NCBI RefSeq assembly: GCF_963678635.1
Contig: NC_087064.1
Coordinates: 78,720,512-78,780,511 of the forward strand
Length of the DNA stretch: 60,000 nucleotides
From: Symsagittifera roscoffensis
Lineage: Eukaryota > Xenacoelomorpha > Acoela > Convolutidae
Reading direction: 5' to 3'
This document shows positions 33,058 through 44,670 of this stretch, in pieces. A program made the position numbers and the translations under genes. The notes beneath the pieces are model-generated. The model did no database searches. It was given only the letters and a program-made list of their open reading frames with translations, and was not told the origin of the DNA. Each line of letters starts with the position of its first letter. Within the stretch, counting starts at the first letter, position 1.

Positions 33058-34791
33058 TTCATCCAGTCACTTACAACTATCTTGTCTACAACGAAATCCT
33101 CGCCATACGGATTGTATTTCTGTTTGTTTTTTCCTCTTTTGCTCTGGCGTGTTTCCATGGTGAGAGGAAAATCAGGCTGTATTCCTTTGTCAGTTTCAAT
33201 TTGTTCCGGGCAGTTCCAGTCTTCTTCGGCATAAGGTAGAGTTTCATCATCCACCTCTACTCGCTCGGTCAACTCCAGATCCAGTGGTAGGTCGCAATCG
33301 TCCACCACCTCATTCCCATCGTTTTTGTCGCTAGTACCTCTTTCATTCACTTCACAAGCAGGGTCCACTATCAAATAGTCTCCCTCTTGCATGTCCGCTG
33401 GGATGCACCAGTCTTCTGACGAGGCATTGTGTGGTTTGATATTTTCGTAATGAGCCGCTCTTCCAGTGCTCAGTCGATAAAAACGACCTCCTTGGTGCAC
33501 CTCTGTTATCTGAAATGGACCACGCCATTTCTTTAATAATTTCTTGGTTCCTTTTGGTGGAACCACTTCCTGGAACACCCAGACGTAGTCGCCAACTGAG
33601 TAGGCTTTCGCATCGGCTGTCCTTTTATCAAACCTTCTTTTTTGTCTAATTTTGCGCCTGTTGCGTGTTCCTCCTGCATAAGTGATTGAGGTCCCGTTGT
33701 CTTCGAATAACATCCCGCACGTACGTTTGCGGTGCTGTCCTCTTCCCCTCATATTCAGGGTAGAAAAACGTCAACGGGAGCGCTTTTTCGTGACCCGTTA
33801 GCATCATATGCGGACTTATTCCCGTGGTGGAATGCTCCGTGCTGTTGTAAGCACCCATCACTTGTGGCAAGTGCTTGTCCCAGTCATCCATATAGCGTGA
33901 GCAATAGACTCTCAACATGGATACCAGTGTGCGATTCTGCCTCTCGACTAGGCCATTCGTTTGCGGGTGATAAGTGGTCGAGTGGGCCTGCGCTACCTGC
34001 GACCTTTTCATTAACTCTTTCGTGAGATCACCTACGAATGCTTTGCCATTGTCCGATTTGAACGTGATGGGGCAGCCATGCCTCGCTATCCACACGTTTA
34101 TCAAGTGATCGCATGTTTCTGTCATGCAGGGTGCTGCCTCCGCATACTTCGTAAAATGGTCGATCATTAGTAGCACCTGGTTATAGCCCGTTACTGTCAT
34201 GCAGATTTGCTGATGATGATCAATTTGCACCACTTCGTTGAAACTCGACGACCCTATTGACTGTACAGGGAACCTTAGTTTCCTGGGGTCCTTTGCCTGT
34301 TGACAAGACAGGCATGCGGCTATCCACTTCTCACAAGCCTTCTTCAATCCCGGCCATTCGAATCGTTTCTGTATCCTGTTGTACACCTAGTCCACGCCTT
34401 GATGACCCATCTGATCATGTGAGCGAAAGAGCAATTCGGTCTGGTACAACTGTGGTAACACTATTGAATGGTATTTATAAAGGACCTTGTCCTCCTCTTT
34501 ACGTTTACAGGCTACAATCCCGTCCTTGTTCAGGTACAACAAGTCTTTCCTCTTCAGGTAGAATTGCTTTAAGATCTTATAACTGTCTTCTTCCAAGTCC
34601 CCTTTGTCAGGTGCTCCATTCTCGATCCATCTCTTCAGACTGCTCGTCATTCTGTCATTTCGTTGAGCTCTTAGGAGATCCGACAGCCTGTACCTGGCTT
34701 TCAAATATGTCTTTACCACGTTTATTTGCCCGCTCATTATCTCCGGAGCATGAGCATCGTCCATCAACTTGACACACCCTACCTTTTTCAA
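33045..34791 (-). pseudogene. Element B integrase
   Basis: Pieces 34791-34387, 34386-33646 and 33752-33045. HHCC zinc domain: HDQMGH before an in-frame stop (34387) and CLSCQQAKDPRK after it. Catalytic core: VQIDHHQ (first Asp), FKSDNGKAF (second Asp), NGLVERQNRTL (Glu). Then KKWRGPFQITEV and GRFYRLSTGRAAHYEN form the GPY/F module. The stop, the frameshift at about 33650 and the one at 34790 inactivate this copy. The acidic tail after GPY/F leads into the macro module. Confidence 0.85.
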
Positions 34792-37529
34792 AGGCGTCGC
34801 CTTCTGTACAGATGGTTCCAGATTGGTATGGAGACCGTACCATGTGGCAGCAATCTGGGTGGGCGTTTCGAAACTGCTATCAGCTCGAGCTCGTCTGCGG
34901 CGTTATCTACCACTGTGCCCTCCTCGTCTGAGGTGTATCTGTCCCTGTCTGGATCCTGATGCATTTCTCGGTCCAGCCCGCGCTGCTTCCAGTCTACCAA
35001 TAAGGAGTGGATTGCAATCTCTGACATATCGGAATGGGAAGTTGTTTCAGACGTGTTGTCCCAGGACTGGGGCCTCGAGTCAACACTTGAGTTGACTGAT
35101 TCCCCAACATCATATTCCAAGTTGTCTGAGATGTTTCTGGACTCCCCGGACAAAACTCTGTCCATTGGTCGCTTTGAACCCGACTCCCCGGACCAAATTC
35201 TGCTCCTAGGTGGTCTCGTCAACCTCTCCCCGGACAAGTCGTCCTGCACGGGCTCAAAGGTGTCATCAGACAAGTCGTCTTTGATTGGCTCGAAGGTATC
35301 GGACTCCCCGGACATTGTCTCGTCCCCGGACGAACAATCTGGGCTTGGCTCATATTCTTCTTTTGCATCCAAGAAATGCACTCTCCTGGCGAAGCTAGAT
35401 TCCGACTTGATCCTGACTTCGTCAGTGGCTTGGGTCTGATTCAGTGTCCCACGTTCGGTGAACGAAGTTCTCAATAAGACCTCCTTTGGCATCGAGCTCA
35501 CCAGCTGGTTGACTATCGACCTGCAATCCCGCTCAACGCCTCGGCTGCGAATGTACACTGGCCTCTTTTCTATTCTCTCGGTGACCGTCAACCGCTGCAT
35601 AGTCTCCATCCACTCACGATCATGCCTATCCACCTCCCTGTCCAACAAGTCACGGAGTTTTCCCATGACATCCGGCGCCACGTTCACCGTCCTGTTCAGT
35701 AGAGCAACGCTGTTTATACCCAGCCTGGTAAGTTCTTGTTGTACCAAATTGGATCGGACTAGCAGATTAAACAGAACGGGTTCGCCTCTGGCTAAAAGCT
35801 TTATCTCCGCGGCCGTTTCCACTGGAAGGTCAGGGTGTCCGGGTATAGGATGCCCTGACTTGTCTAACCACTTAGTAAGTGGCAGTTTGTCGTAGGTTTC
35901 CTTGTCCAGAAATGAAAACCCGTCTTTGATTTCTGACTGGTTAGCCTGCCTCTCTTCGAGGCGCTCATAAAATTCTGTCTTTTTACTGAGGCTATCTGCG
36001 TTCTGGTGCTTGTCACGGGTACGGTGCTCTATGATCATGTGGTATCCATCCAGGCGCACGATCCAACGACCAATATAACTTTGGTCCATCGAATAGGTTT
36101 TCAGCCAGGCAAGGGCACGATTATCCACACGTAACTTGAAGGGAGCACTCCCCAAGTAGGCCCTGTATTTTTCCACGAAAGTGATCACCGCAAACATCTC
36201 CGCTTTTGGTGCGCCGTACTTCATCTCAGTATCACTCAGGACTTTACTCCCGTAAGCTATCGGACGAAGAACCGTTCTCCCGTTCCACTCCTGCTCCTGG
36301 TGAAGTATGCCCGATATCGCGACCACTGATGCATCCGTGTCCAGCACGAACATCCGCTTCTCTGTTGGCATGCCGAGGACCGGTGCCTCGCCAAGTTCAC
36401 GTTTGATGTTCTCAAATGAAACTTGTGCCTCATCAGTCCTGGTGAACTTCTTGCCCTTGTTTCTCATCAACCGCTGCATGGGGTATATTTTGTCAGCATA
36501 CCCCTTGATGAATTCTCGATAATGATTAGCAAATCCCAAAAAACTCATCAACTGTGTATCTGTTTTGGGTGCCTTCCAGTTCAGCACCGCTTCAACCGCT
36601 TCAGGATCTGGTCTCACTCCATGTTTGTCCACCAGGCTGCCCAGATACTTTATGGAATCCCTGAGGATTTCACACTTAGAGGGTTTACATTTCAGACCCG
36701 CCTGCTTCATGCAAGAAAACACCTCATCCAACCTCTCTATGTGGTCTTCTAAGGTTGGTGTTGCAATCACGACATCGTCGACATAACACATGATGAGATT
36801 CCCGTATTTCTTAGTGACGCTCGTGAGTGCCTGGGCCATCAGTCGCTGGAATGTGGCCGTCGCATTGCACAGTCCGAACGGCATTCTCGTCCACTGGAAC
36901 AATCCCAGCTCGCACGCAAAGCCTGTTTTTTCTCGGTCTTGCTTTCGGAGTGGCACTTGCCAGAACGCGGAGCCCAAGTCCAACGTCGTGAAGAACTTTG
37001 CGTCTCCCAGCTTGGATAGGCTCTCATCGATGCGGGGAATCGGGTATGCGTCCTTTATAGTCACTGCGTTCAGGTAACAAAAATCACAGCAAAATCTGAG
37101 TTGCCCCCCTTTCTTTTTCGCCATGACTACGCCACAAGCCCATGGGGACTTCGACGGCTCGATCATGTCGTACTCCATTAACATCTCGATTTCCTTCCTA
37201 CACGATTCTGACTTGTGAAGGGTCATTCTTCTGGCCCCTTCTCTATGAGGTACCGAGCCCTCTTCTATCTCAATCTCGTGTTCTACAAAATTACAGCAAC
37301 CTATGTCGGCCTTATGTTTCGAAAAAACGTCTGCGTTCCGACTTAGCACCGCTCTGAGCGAATCTAGTTCCTTGTCTGATATTTTACCTTTCAGATGTTC
37401 TATCTCAGGTAGGACTGATTTATTCGCTTCTAACTCTGTTTCTGTCGGCCTCTCAGGAAAGTTGGAACAACTAGACAGCCCATCATCTGTTTCCGACTTC
37501 ATTGAAAACAATTTCCTAGAAGATTTCAA
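34788..37529 (-). pseudogene. Element B reverse transcriptase, RNase H and linker
   Basis: 913 uninterrupted codons. RT: GVVMAKKKGGQLRFCCDF, LDLGSAFWQVPL, FGLCNATATFQRLM, and the YVDD box at 36774-36785. RNase H: LDTDASVVAIS (Asp), KAEMFAVITF (Glu) and LRVDNRALAWL (Asp). After it come an HQNADSLSKKTEFYERLE segment and a linker with repeated SGES/SGER words (MSGES, DLSGER, WSGES, LSGES) encoded by TCCGGGGAG. All RT and RNase H catalytic residues I can check are present. It is framed by small frameshifts at both ends. Confidence 0.9.
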
Positions 37530-38120
37530 TTATTTCATTCTCTTCATTATACATTGTTGGTTCGCATGCAATGGACATTTAGTTACATCAAACTTTTTCA
37601 AGTTCTCCACACTCTGAAAGTCTGTGTTCAGAGGCAAAGCATAGCCAAGCTTCTTTCCCCTCTGTATTGTCATTGTTGTTGCTTCTGTGTTCAACAACAC
37701 ACTCACACACAGTCCGCTCTGAGTGAGTGAGAAGCTTCTTCCTAAAATAGCCGAGCTTTTACTGTTTGGGTTTGGTACCAGACACACCTGTCTGTTATTA
37801 CTAAGTTCATTCAAGTTCCTCATCCTAAACGTCGCTACTACGGCTTGGTTTGGTTTTAATCTAACTTTTCGATCTAGAAAAAATGGCACCTTGGCCTGGT
37901 TAATTAAGATCTTATTAAGGAGTCTCTTTTCATACTTTCTCTCAGGATCCTTTATCCTAATCAACCCGTCATTTAGATCGATCGTGACGTCAAAGTTGCG
38001 CACGAAATCCCTTCCTAGGATGAAGTGATCGGATTCGTCCAAATTCTCCACTACTAGGAAGCTCATCCAAAGATGTCTTCCTCCGAGCTGCAGTGAAATG
38101 ATCGGGGTTCGTCCGGTCAC
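37530..38120 (-). pseudogene. Element B protease C-terminus and RT linker
   Basis: 196 codons starting TGRTPIISLQLGG and containing FILGRDFVRNFDVTIDL, the C-terminal half of a retropepsin, followed by a linker before RT. The same residues are continuous with the protease active-site region in element C, so the break at 38118 is a one-base loss in element B. The end at 37530 is another small indel. Confidence 0.75.
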
Positions 38121-41100
38121 ATAGATTTTCCCTGATTGGCAGCTGCCAACCTAATGTTTGTCGGTATGAGGTCCGACCTCTCGAAACCCATGTCGGTCCA
38201 AGTTTTGACTGGCATGACACTAACCACTGCTCCTGTGTCCAGCAGTCCTTTTACTGAAAGTTGTCTGCCTTGCACGTCCAGCATGTGTGCGGCCAGATCA
38301 GCCTCGCAACCTATGTGCACGGCATCTTGTTCGAGCATCGCGTTGTGTCCGATTCGTCTAACATTCAGCTCCTCTTTACCAATGTATATCCGACCAATCT
38401 GATCATTCGCATCAGTTACGTGAGCCCTTGTGTAAATATTGATGCCATCCATATTCATTAGAATCGGGTAAGGGCCGTGGACATTGATATAATGTCCATC
38501 CACTTTCATCAGCCTCGGACCTCCTGTTGTGAGCAGCGCTCGCACTGCCCTGGAGTCCAGTTTGGGATCTTTCTCTCTCAGGTAGTCGGCATAGATGTCC
38601 AGGTGGACTAGTGTAATCTCGGATGGTTCACTCAAGTTCTTGACCACCTGGTGCCCTGCGACTGAGATAATGGACATTATTTTCGTCCCCTCCTTCGTCA
38701 TGCCGAAAGTTCTCCCAGATATAACGTTCAGTTTCAGTCCCTGTTTCCTGGGTTCCTCTCTGTCTTCTACTTTCGTCGTTTTACCCAGAGTATTAAGACT
38801 TTCCCGAAGATCTGTGTTCTCCAGCTCCGACCTCACCCATTGCTCCACTTCTTTCGTGGATAGGTCTTGTTTGACATTCTGCAACGCTGTCCTTGCCGCC
38901 AGACCGTAAACCACCTTGAGTGGGCTAGCCGATTCTGCCTCCAGGTTCGAGGCTACCACCTCGTCAGGTAGTGTCTTTACCTTCTTAGTCGTAAAGGTGC
39001 TCGGTGTCGTCTCCTTTCTCCGAGACTCGGCCTCGTTCATCAGGCGTGCTCTGCTGGCTTTTACACCCGACGAAAGCGCCTCTTCGTGGCGGGGATGTTT
39101 TGCATCCGCTACTGAATCCCAAAACTGAGTGCAATCCGACTTGAAATGTCCCTTCAAATTACAGAAGAAACACCTCGGCCCATATTTCATGATGAGCCCT
39201 CTGACGTACTCTACGTGATCCTCGTCGGTCGCGTCAACGTCATCAAGAAAGTAGCCTATTGCTTTCATGTTTTGTTTGTACGCAGAACACGCGGTGACGT
39301 GATGGTCCATCGAACCACAATTCGCACACGATCTCCTCTTATCCATGTCATTGCGAGGTTTGTACCAACTGGAGTTCGCACCAGTGTTTGTCCCGCTATA
39401 GTTACCATAATTGCTGTAACGGTTCTGTGCCCTCGGTTTTATGAGTAAATACTCGCGTGACTCGCGTGAGTAAATACTCGCGGGTACCTGGTCAAGTAAC
39501 AGGGTGAAATGTGTGGCCAACATCGTCTTCAACTCCTCACTTTTTACTCCGTCCATGAACTTCGAAGCAATCGCCAAGTTTCGCTCGGATGTTCTCTCAT
39601 TGGGGTTGCTTCTTCTCCTAAGCAATTCAAGGTCGTCCAAAAATTTGTCTATGGATTCGTCATCTCTTTGACGCCTCTTTTCGAACTTCACCATAGCCTG
39701 GTGTCCTTGTACTCCGGAGCCGAAACGATTCAACAGGGTGTCGAATATCTTGCGAGCGCTGTCCCTTTCATTAGCTCTTTTCGCCATTACACAATTTAGT
39801 GCAGTACCCTCCAGGTTGCTCGTTAGTGCGCTGCATTCTTGTTTCTTGGAGAGATTCTCTTCCTCAAAGTGCAACTTCATCACCTCTATCCAAGTATCAA
39901 TGCTGCCGTCGGACTCGTCTTTGTATGACTTCGGCTTTTTCAGTGTCCTTCTTGACCTCTCCCCTCTCTCGGTTGACCTCGAGAGTTTGGTGATGAACGT
40001 TTCGAGAGATCTGTTCAGAGGCTCGAACATCGAGGCATACATCGTTGTGTCCTGTGAGACTGTAGTCAGATCTGGTACTGAACTGACTTGTGGCACAGTT
40101 GGCAATCTTGTCTCCGGGGTTGCATCTGCTTCAGGCGGGACTGGGTTCGTCCAGCCAGGCCTCGACGGGGCTGCCCTTGGCCGCTCCTTGCTCCTAGGTT
40201 CGTAGTTCGTTCTCGAGCTATGGGCCCTGGCGTTGCTGCCCGTACCATCTCCATCATTCGCATGGCGTGAGCGCTCCCTTGAGTTGGAACGCTCCCCCCA
40301 ATTGTTCCCATTCAAGATCGCGTCAAGCTTCCGCATCATTAAGTCAGATTTGGCATCTAACCTCTTTTCCAGGCTAGTCATCGCATGGGCGTAGGTATTA
40401 TCATGATTATTCAATAATCGCTCAATCTCTCTTGTCATCCTAGCCTCTCTTTCCTCTGACTCTTTGTTTGCCTGTGCCAGGCTCTCAGCCAAGCATTGAT
40501 CGGTGTTACGAATCAATTGAGCCTGATCAAACCTCGCCTGCGACTTCACGTGCGTTTGTTCATCTCTCAAATTCTCTCGACCATGGTGAGCTCTCTCGTC
40601 AACTTGATCTATTCTCTTAGTCATGTCCCGTCTCAATTCATCCAGACCATTCATTACACCAGCGAACATGTCACTTATGTCACCAGTTGCCCCCAACGGC
40701 GGGGTCAGCCCCCGAGAAGACGATGTCAACTGCGGCTGTAGCCTGGTACTTGACGACGCACCGCCTTTTTGCTTGTGCATAGACGTCATCAATCTGTCGA
40801 ACGTTGATGACGCTCCCATCGTTATCCCATCTGACATAGGCCTGGTCGGCGAGGTAGAGGACGCCTTCCTGCTCATGTCATTCCTCGGGCACGGTTTGAA
40901 GTTCACATCCGGATGGGTTATCTCCGGTTGGTCGTAAGTAGAGGATAGACCTTCGGCCTGTAGTGACGCCATGCGCTCATCATACAAAGACTTCCAACTT
41001 TTCTTTGCTTTCGAGACCGTTTGCTCTTCACTCGGACTCATACTCGACATCATCGCGTTGTTGCTCTGCTTGGCCAAAGATGAGTGTGTACTTGTCGGAT

Positions 41101-41542
41101 GTGAAGGTTCTCTTCTCCACTTATTGCTTTTACTCTCCGACTTGGATATTCCCTTGTACAGCACTTCCTCCCGAGGCTCGACCTCGGGACGCTCCGAGGT
41201 CTCCTCTGTCCTCTCGACCTCCTCCCGTTCGAGGTCCTCGTCTGGCTCAAAGTCGGGTCGAACTAGCGTTCGCTCCCCTTCGTCAAAGGGGTCCACTAGC
41301 GTTTCGCTCGCGGGTTCGACCTCGGCGCTCCGCCCTTGATTGCCATCGAGGTTTTTCTCGCTCCTTAGTTTCATATCGGTCACTGCAAGATCAGGTTGAC
41401 CTTTAGTCGATTCGTCTTCAGCAAACGCGTCAGAAGCGCTGCTAAACGAGGTTTGGCTACGCCTGGTTCTAAATTTCCGCGTGCTTCCCTTGCTTAGCCT
41501 GGGAATCTTAGTAGTCGATCCTGATGAGTCCCTACGCTGCAT
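38117..41542 (-). CDS. Element B Gag and protease N-terminal part
   Basis: I choose the ATG at 41542 (MQRRDSSGSTTKIPR), because element C has an ATG at the matching place; an open frame extends a little upstream. Order: charged, disordered N-terminus with many Glu/Ser, a long coiled coil (about residues 310-400), Ty3-type capsid (IDTWIEVMKLHFEEENL, then LEGTALNCVMAK and RRQRDDESIDKFLDDL), two CX2CX4HX4C knuckles (CANCGSMDHHVTAC and CFFCNLKGHFKSDC), a linker, and the protease active site LLDTGAVVSVMP. The frame ends at 38117 by a one-base frameshift. Gag and pol appear to be one reading frame in the parent element, with no separate pol start. A local sequence repeat near 39455-39485 (actcgcgtgagtaaatactcgcg) has altered the Gag end. 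Confidence 0.8.
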   Translation of the reverse strand: MQRRDSSGSTTKIPRLSKGSTRKFRTRRSQTSFSSASDAFAEDESTKGQPDLAVTDMKLRSEKNLDGNQGRSAEVEPASETLVDPFDEGERTLVRPDFEPDEDLEREEVERTEETSERPEVEPREEVLYKGISKSESKSNKWRREPSHPTSTHSSLAKQSNNAMMSSMSPSEEQTVSKAKKSWKSLYDERMASLQAEGLSSTYDQPEITHPDVNFKPCPRNDMSRKASSTSPTRPMSDGITMGASSTFDRLMTSMHKQKGGASSSTRLQPQLTSSSRGLTPPLGATGDISDMFAGVMNGLDELRRDMTKRIDQVDERAHHGRENLRDEQTHVKSQARFDQAQLIRNTDQCLAESLAQANKESEEREARMTREIERLLNNHDNTYAHAMTSLEKRLDAKSDLMMRKLDAILNGNNWGERSNSRERSRHANDGDGTGSNARAHSSRTNYEPRSKERPRAAPSRPGWTNPVPPEADATPETRLPTVPQVSSVPDLTTVSQDTTMYASMFEPLNRSLETFITKLSRSTERGERSRRTLKKPKSYKDESDGSIDTWIEVMKLHFEEENLSKKQECSALTSNLEGTALNCVMAKRANERDSARKIFDTLLNRFGSGVQGHQAMVKFEKRRQRDDESIDKFLDDLELLRRRSNPNERTSERNLAIASKFMDGVKSEELKTMLATHFTLLLDQVPASIYSRESREYLLIKPRAQNRYSNYGNYSGTNTGANSSWYKPRNDMDKRRSCANCGSMDHHVTACSAYKQNMKAIGYFLDDVDATDEDHVEYVRGLIMKYGPRCFFCNLKGHFKSDCTQFWDSVADAKHPRHEEALSSGVKASRARLMNEAESRRKETTPSTFTTKKVKTLPDEVVASNLEAESASPLKVVYGLAARTALQNVKQDLSTKEVEQWVRSELENTDLRESLNTLGKTTKVEDREEPRKQGLKLNVISGRTFGMTKEGTKIMSIISVAGHQVVKNLSEPSEITLVHLDIYADYLREKDPKLDSRAVRALLTTGGPRLMKVDGHYINVHGPYPILMNMDGINIYTRAHVTDANDQIGRIYIGKEELNVRRIGHNAMLEQDAVHIGCEADLAAHMLDVQGRQLSVKGLLDTGAVVSVMPVKTWTDMGFERSDLIPTNIRLAAANQGKSM

Positions 41543-44500
41543 ACTTTTTAACAAAATGAAAATATTCGTAATTCGATGGCAATGTAAACGTACCACAAAC
41601 AGGATCTAGTTAAATTACTCAACGCTGCCTACTCGATTCCGTTAGTATCAAAATGTCTCTTAGATTTCTTAACGACAAAACTAGTGGCTCTAAAGTTACA
41701 CACAGGGTCTACTCAGTATTGATATAATGCTAACTCAACACCGTTGTATAGTATAACAGTATCACAAATTTTTCACAAGATATAATCAATACACAAAACA
41801 CAATCGATAATCAGATAAGAATATCCTACAGGTGACAGCGACCTTTCGTCAGTATCACTTTGCGGCCACACTCTTATCAAGTCACTGCTTTGTTAAAATA
41901 AAATAATCTTTGGTAAAAAGCAGTGATGATTCAAAAATAGATAAATAAAACTTAGTCTTAAAGAAAAAGACTTCCCTCAATCGGAACGATCCGAAAGAAC
42001 GAAGCCCAGGACACAGTCTTCTCAAGTGGGTCGGTATTTGCCTAATACACCCACCGAGGTCTTCTTTTAGGTGTCCTGCGATTGCCCGAGCTGTCCTACT
42101 AAGTAGCTCAAGGCAACCTCTGATCGAAAATTTCTAAAGTCTATGAAAAAGCTCCCCCACACCCGGAACGCTCCAAGTGCACGAGAGCAGGGAACAACTT
42201 TTCTTCTCAATGAGTGTGTATTTGCTTAATACACTCACCGAGGTCTTCCTTTATTTGTTCCCGGATTGCCCGAACTTTCCTATTAAGTAGCTCAAGGCAA
42301 CCACACAACCAAAATCACAATCAAAAAGAAAAATTTTGTTCGGGTACTTCGGGTACACCCAATCTAGAATCCAAAGTTGATCACGAATTTCCGGGTCAAA
42401 ATGGGTTCCTATGATCCTGATAAGCACACCGAATGTCCTAATATGATCCTAATGAAATGGATATTTTCCGTTTCCCGAATTGCCACAGAAGTTTACTCAA
42501 GTTTCTAACAAGGAAGATCGTTAGAAGGTTTAAGACACTCCGGTTGGTTATTTCGGAGGGTTGTTAAGACACTTAGCCTACCTCGGAGGGTTACTTCGGA
42601 GGGTACCTTAATCACCCAAGTTACTTCGGAGGGTCCCCCTAACTTTACTAAGGAGGGTCAATAAGATGCTTAATATGCTCCGGAGTGTTACTTCGGAGGG
42701 TACCTCCAAAATTTTCAAATTTTTTGATCTCACTTAGAAGGTTCTTCCACTAACTTCAAAAAGCGTCAAAACAAGCTAAAAGCTCTATGGGGGGCTGTTT
42801 TAATTTCTTTGGGTGATCTCGTGGAAACTTTCCACTAAGGAGGGTTGCTAAGGGGTTTAGCTGACTCCGGAGGGTTACTTCGGAGGGTTCCCCAAAAATC
42901 AAGAAAAAGGGTTATGTTACCGCAATAAAGTCTCCAAAAGCGGTCTACCTGACTTAAAACTAGGTTGGCTGACACGGTCAACCTTCCCAGTAGGATAAAA
43001 AGATAATTTTATAAAATTTTATGCCGCTCGGAGGGTTCCCTGTGATTTGGACCCTCCGAACCAACAAATTCTAAAAAACTTTTTTTCCCGAAATTATAAA
43101 CCCAAAAACGGTTGCGATCCGGACAAATGGTCAAAATAGTCGACTTATGGTACCAAAATTATCCCGATCGGATGACTAGTCTTTGAGAAATCGCCAAAAA
43201 CGCGTTCGTCAAAATGGCCTTTTTTCACCACCTATATAGGTTCTGAAAGACTTTTTCCGCAATTCCGGTCGAAAGTGCCTAAAAGTAATTGAAATGAGCC
43301 TAGTAGCCCTGTACGGCACTGTAATAATGCAAAAAAACCGGACCAAAATTGGTTTAGGAACAAAAATTTGGCCAATAACTATCAAATTTGGACCCTCCAA
43401 TTCCTTCCTTTTCCAAACATTAAGTCGTTAGCTCTATCCACGGAGCTACTCGGAGGGTTACCCAAAGATTTCTCTAGCAACCGAGCACGTTATGCTAGCA
43501 CGCTCCTAACGCAAAAATTTTTATTGCTCTAACTCTAAAAACTCAAAAACTCGATCCCCAAAACAGATTGACAAAATTCAGAAAATTATCAAAGTTTTGA
43601 TCGAAAAACTTTCGTTTTTTCTAACTTCTACTCAGTCTTTTCTCACGCGGTTTCTTAAGTGAAGGGGATCAAAATACGTAGTTACTCCCTATACAAAAGC
43701 TTTTTGCTGTTCGGAAAAACTCGGATATCCGAAAATTGGGGGGTCTAAAGTTTGGGTCGACAAAATTTGGGTGTTTCTTGGGTCTAAATAGTAGATAAGT
43801 AATACATAATAATAATAATAATCTATTAATAGTCGTTAATGAATAGTACTCTACCCTCCTTTGTACCAAAATACCCGAATTAAGACCCTTAACTCGGAAA
43901 TATGTAATCGATGGAGGGTACAATCGGACCGCGCCAATCGTGCCCCCACCACTTAAGTTTTAATGAAATAGTACCCGAACGATACTAAAATTGCTTCAAC
44001 GATACCCAACAGTCGTTGCGGATGTTGTCCCTGATGTCCCTGTTGAGTGTGGAACACGTCGGTCAGCTTGCCACTCTACCCTCCGGTCACCGGCAAAATC
44101 ACCATTAACGTGCTTAAACACTCAAATTACACTCGAGGGAGGGTATCCAACCCTTCACCAAAACACACATTCTTTCTATCAGAAACGATATAAATCAATC
44201 TGAAACAACAACAAATAGGAAGGTCAGATCACATCTCGTCCGGAAATAACATATAAACTGTCACTTTACGTTTTTTACTGTTTTTGGTCTTTTTTGGATT
44301 TTATTACTGTTTTTTTGTACTTTTTTGTTTTCAAATAAATTTATTTTTGGCTTTTTCTTGGTTATACACTATTTTTGTTTGGTTTTACGTTTTCTCTTTA
44401 ATAGTTTTTGGTCCCGGGACCTTGGGACAAGCGGGCTCATGACTTCCCACCTAACCCTCCGGCCCCCGGAAGTTTCGGTCTTAACTATGTTAAAAAGCTA

Positions 44501-44640
44501 AATAGTACTAGGCGGAGGGTCCGCACCTTCCACTTTAGTACAATAACGGTCATTATGGCCTCTAACTCGGACATACGCCCGGAGCGGAGGGTTCGTCGCT
44601 CAAACGCTTGCTGATCATGATGGTTTCATGCCTTTGACAG
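41543..44640 (-). other. Element B 5' leader, about 3.1 kb
   Basis: Non-coding leader between primer-binding site and gag. It contains the two RNA hairpin units (41985-42293), a field of CGGAGGGT words (about 42540-42900 and 43030-43460), and many small open frames with no motif. The stretch 43432-44640 corresponds to element C leader part 1 (20164-21406) and 41543-43431 to element C leader part 2. The leader is long for a Ty3-type element and would need an unusual way of starting translation at gag. Confidence 0.75.
41985..42293 (-). ncRNA. Two structured RNA units in element B leader
   Basis: On the minus strand each unit starts GAGCTAC (at 42293 and 42109). It folds as a small GAGCT/AGCTC hairpin, then a long stem carrying an internal purine loop (AAAAGAAGAC opposite GAGAAGA) and a terminal hairpin. 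The same two units occur in element C at 46504-46800, where the pairing is analysed. In B the terminal stem of the second unit has one extra mismatch (cggt). This is inferred from sequence pairing only. Confidence 0.6.
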
Positions 44641-44658
44641 GCCCACCCAGGAGCGCCA
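44641..44658 (-). promoter_or_regulatory. Element B primer-binding site (tRNA-Asn type)
   Basis: The minus strand reads TGGCGCTCCTGGGTGGGC, identical to the site in element C, starting 12 bases from the LTR edge at 44671. Complementarity to a tRNA-Asn 3' end including CCA supports minus-strand cDNA priming here. Confidence 0.75.
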
Positions 44659-44670
44659 TAAAAACGTCTA

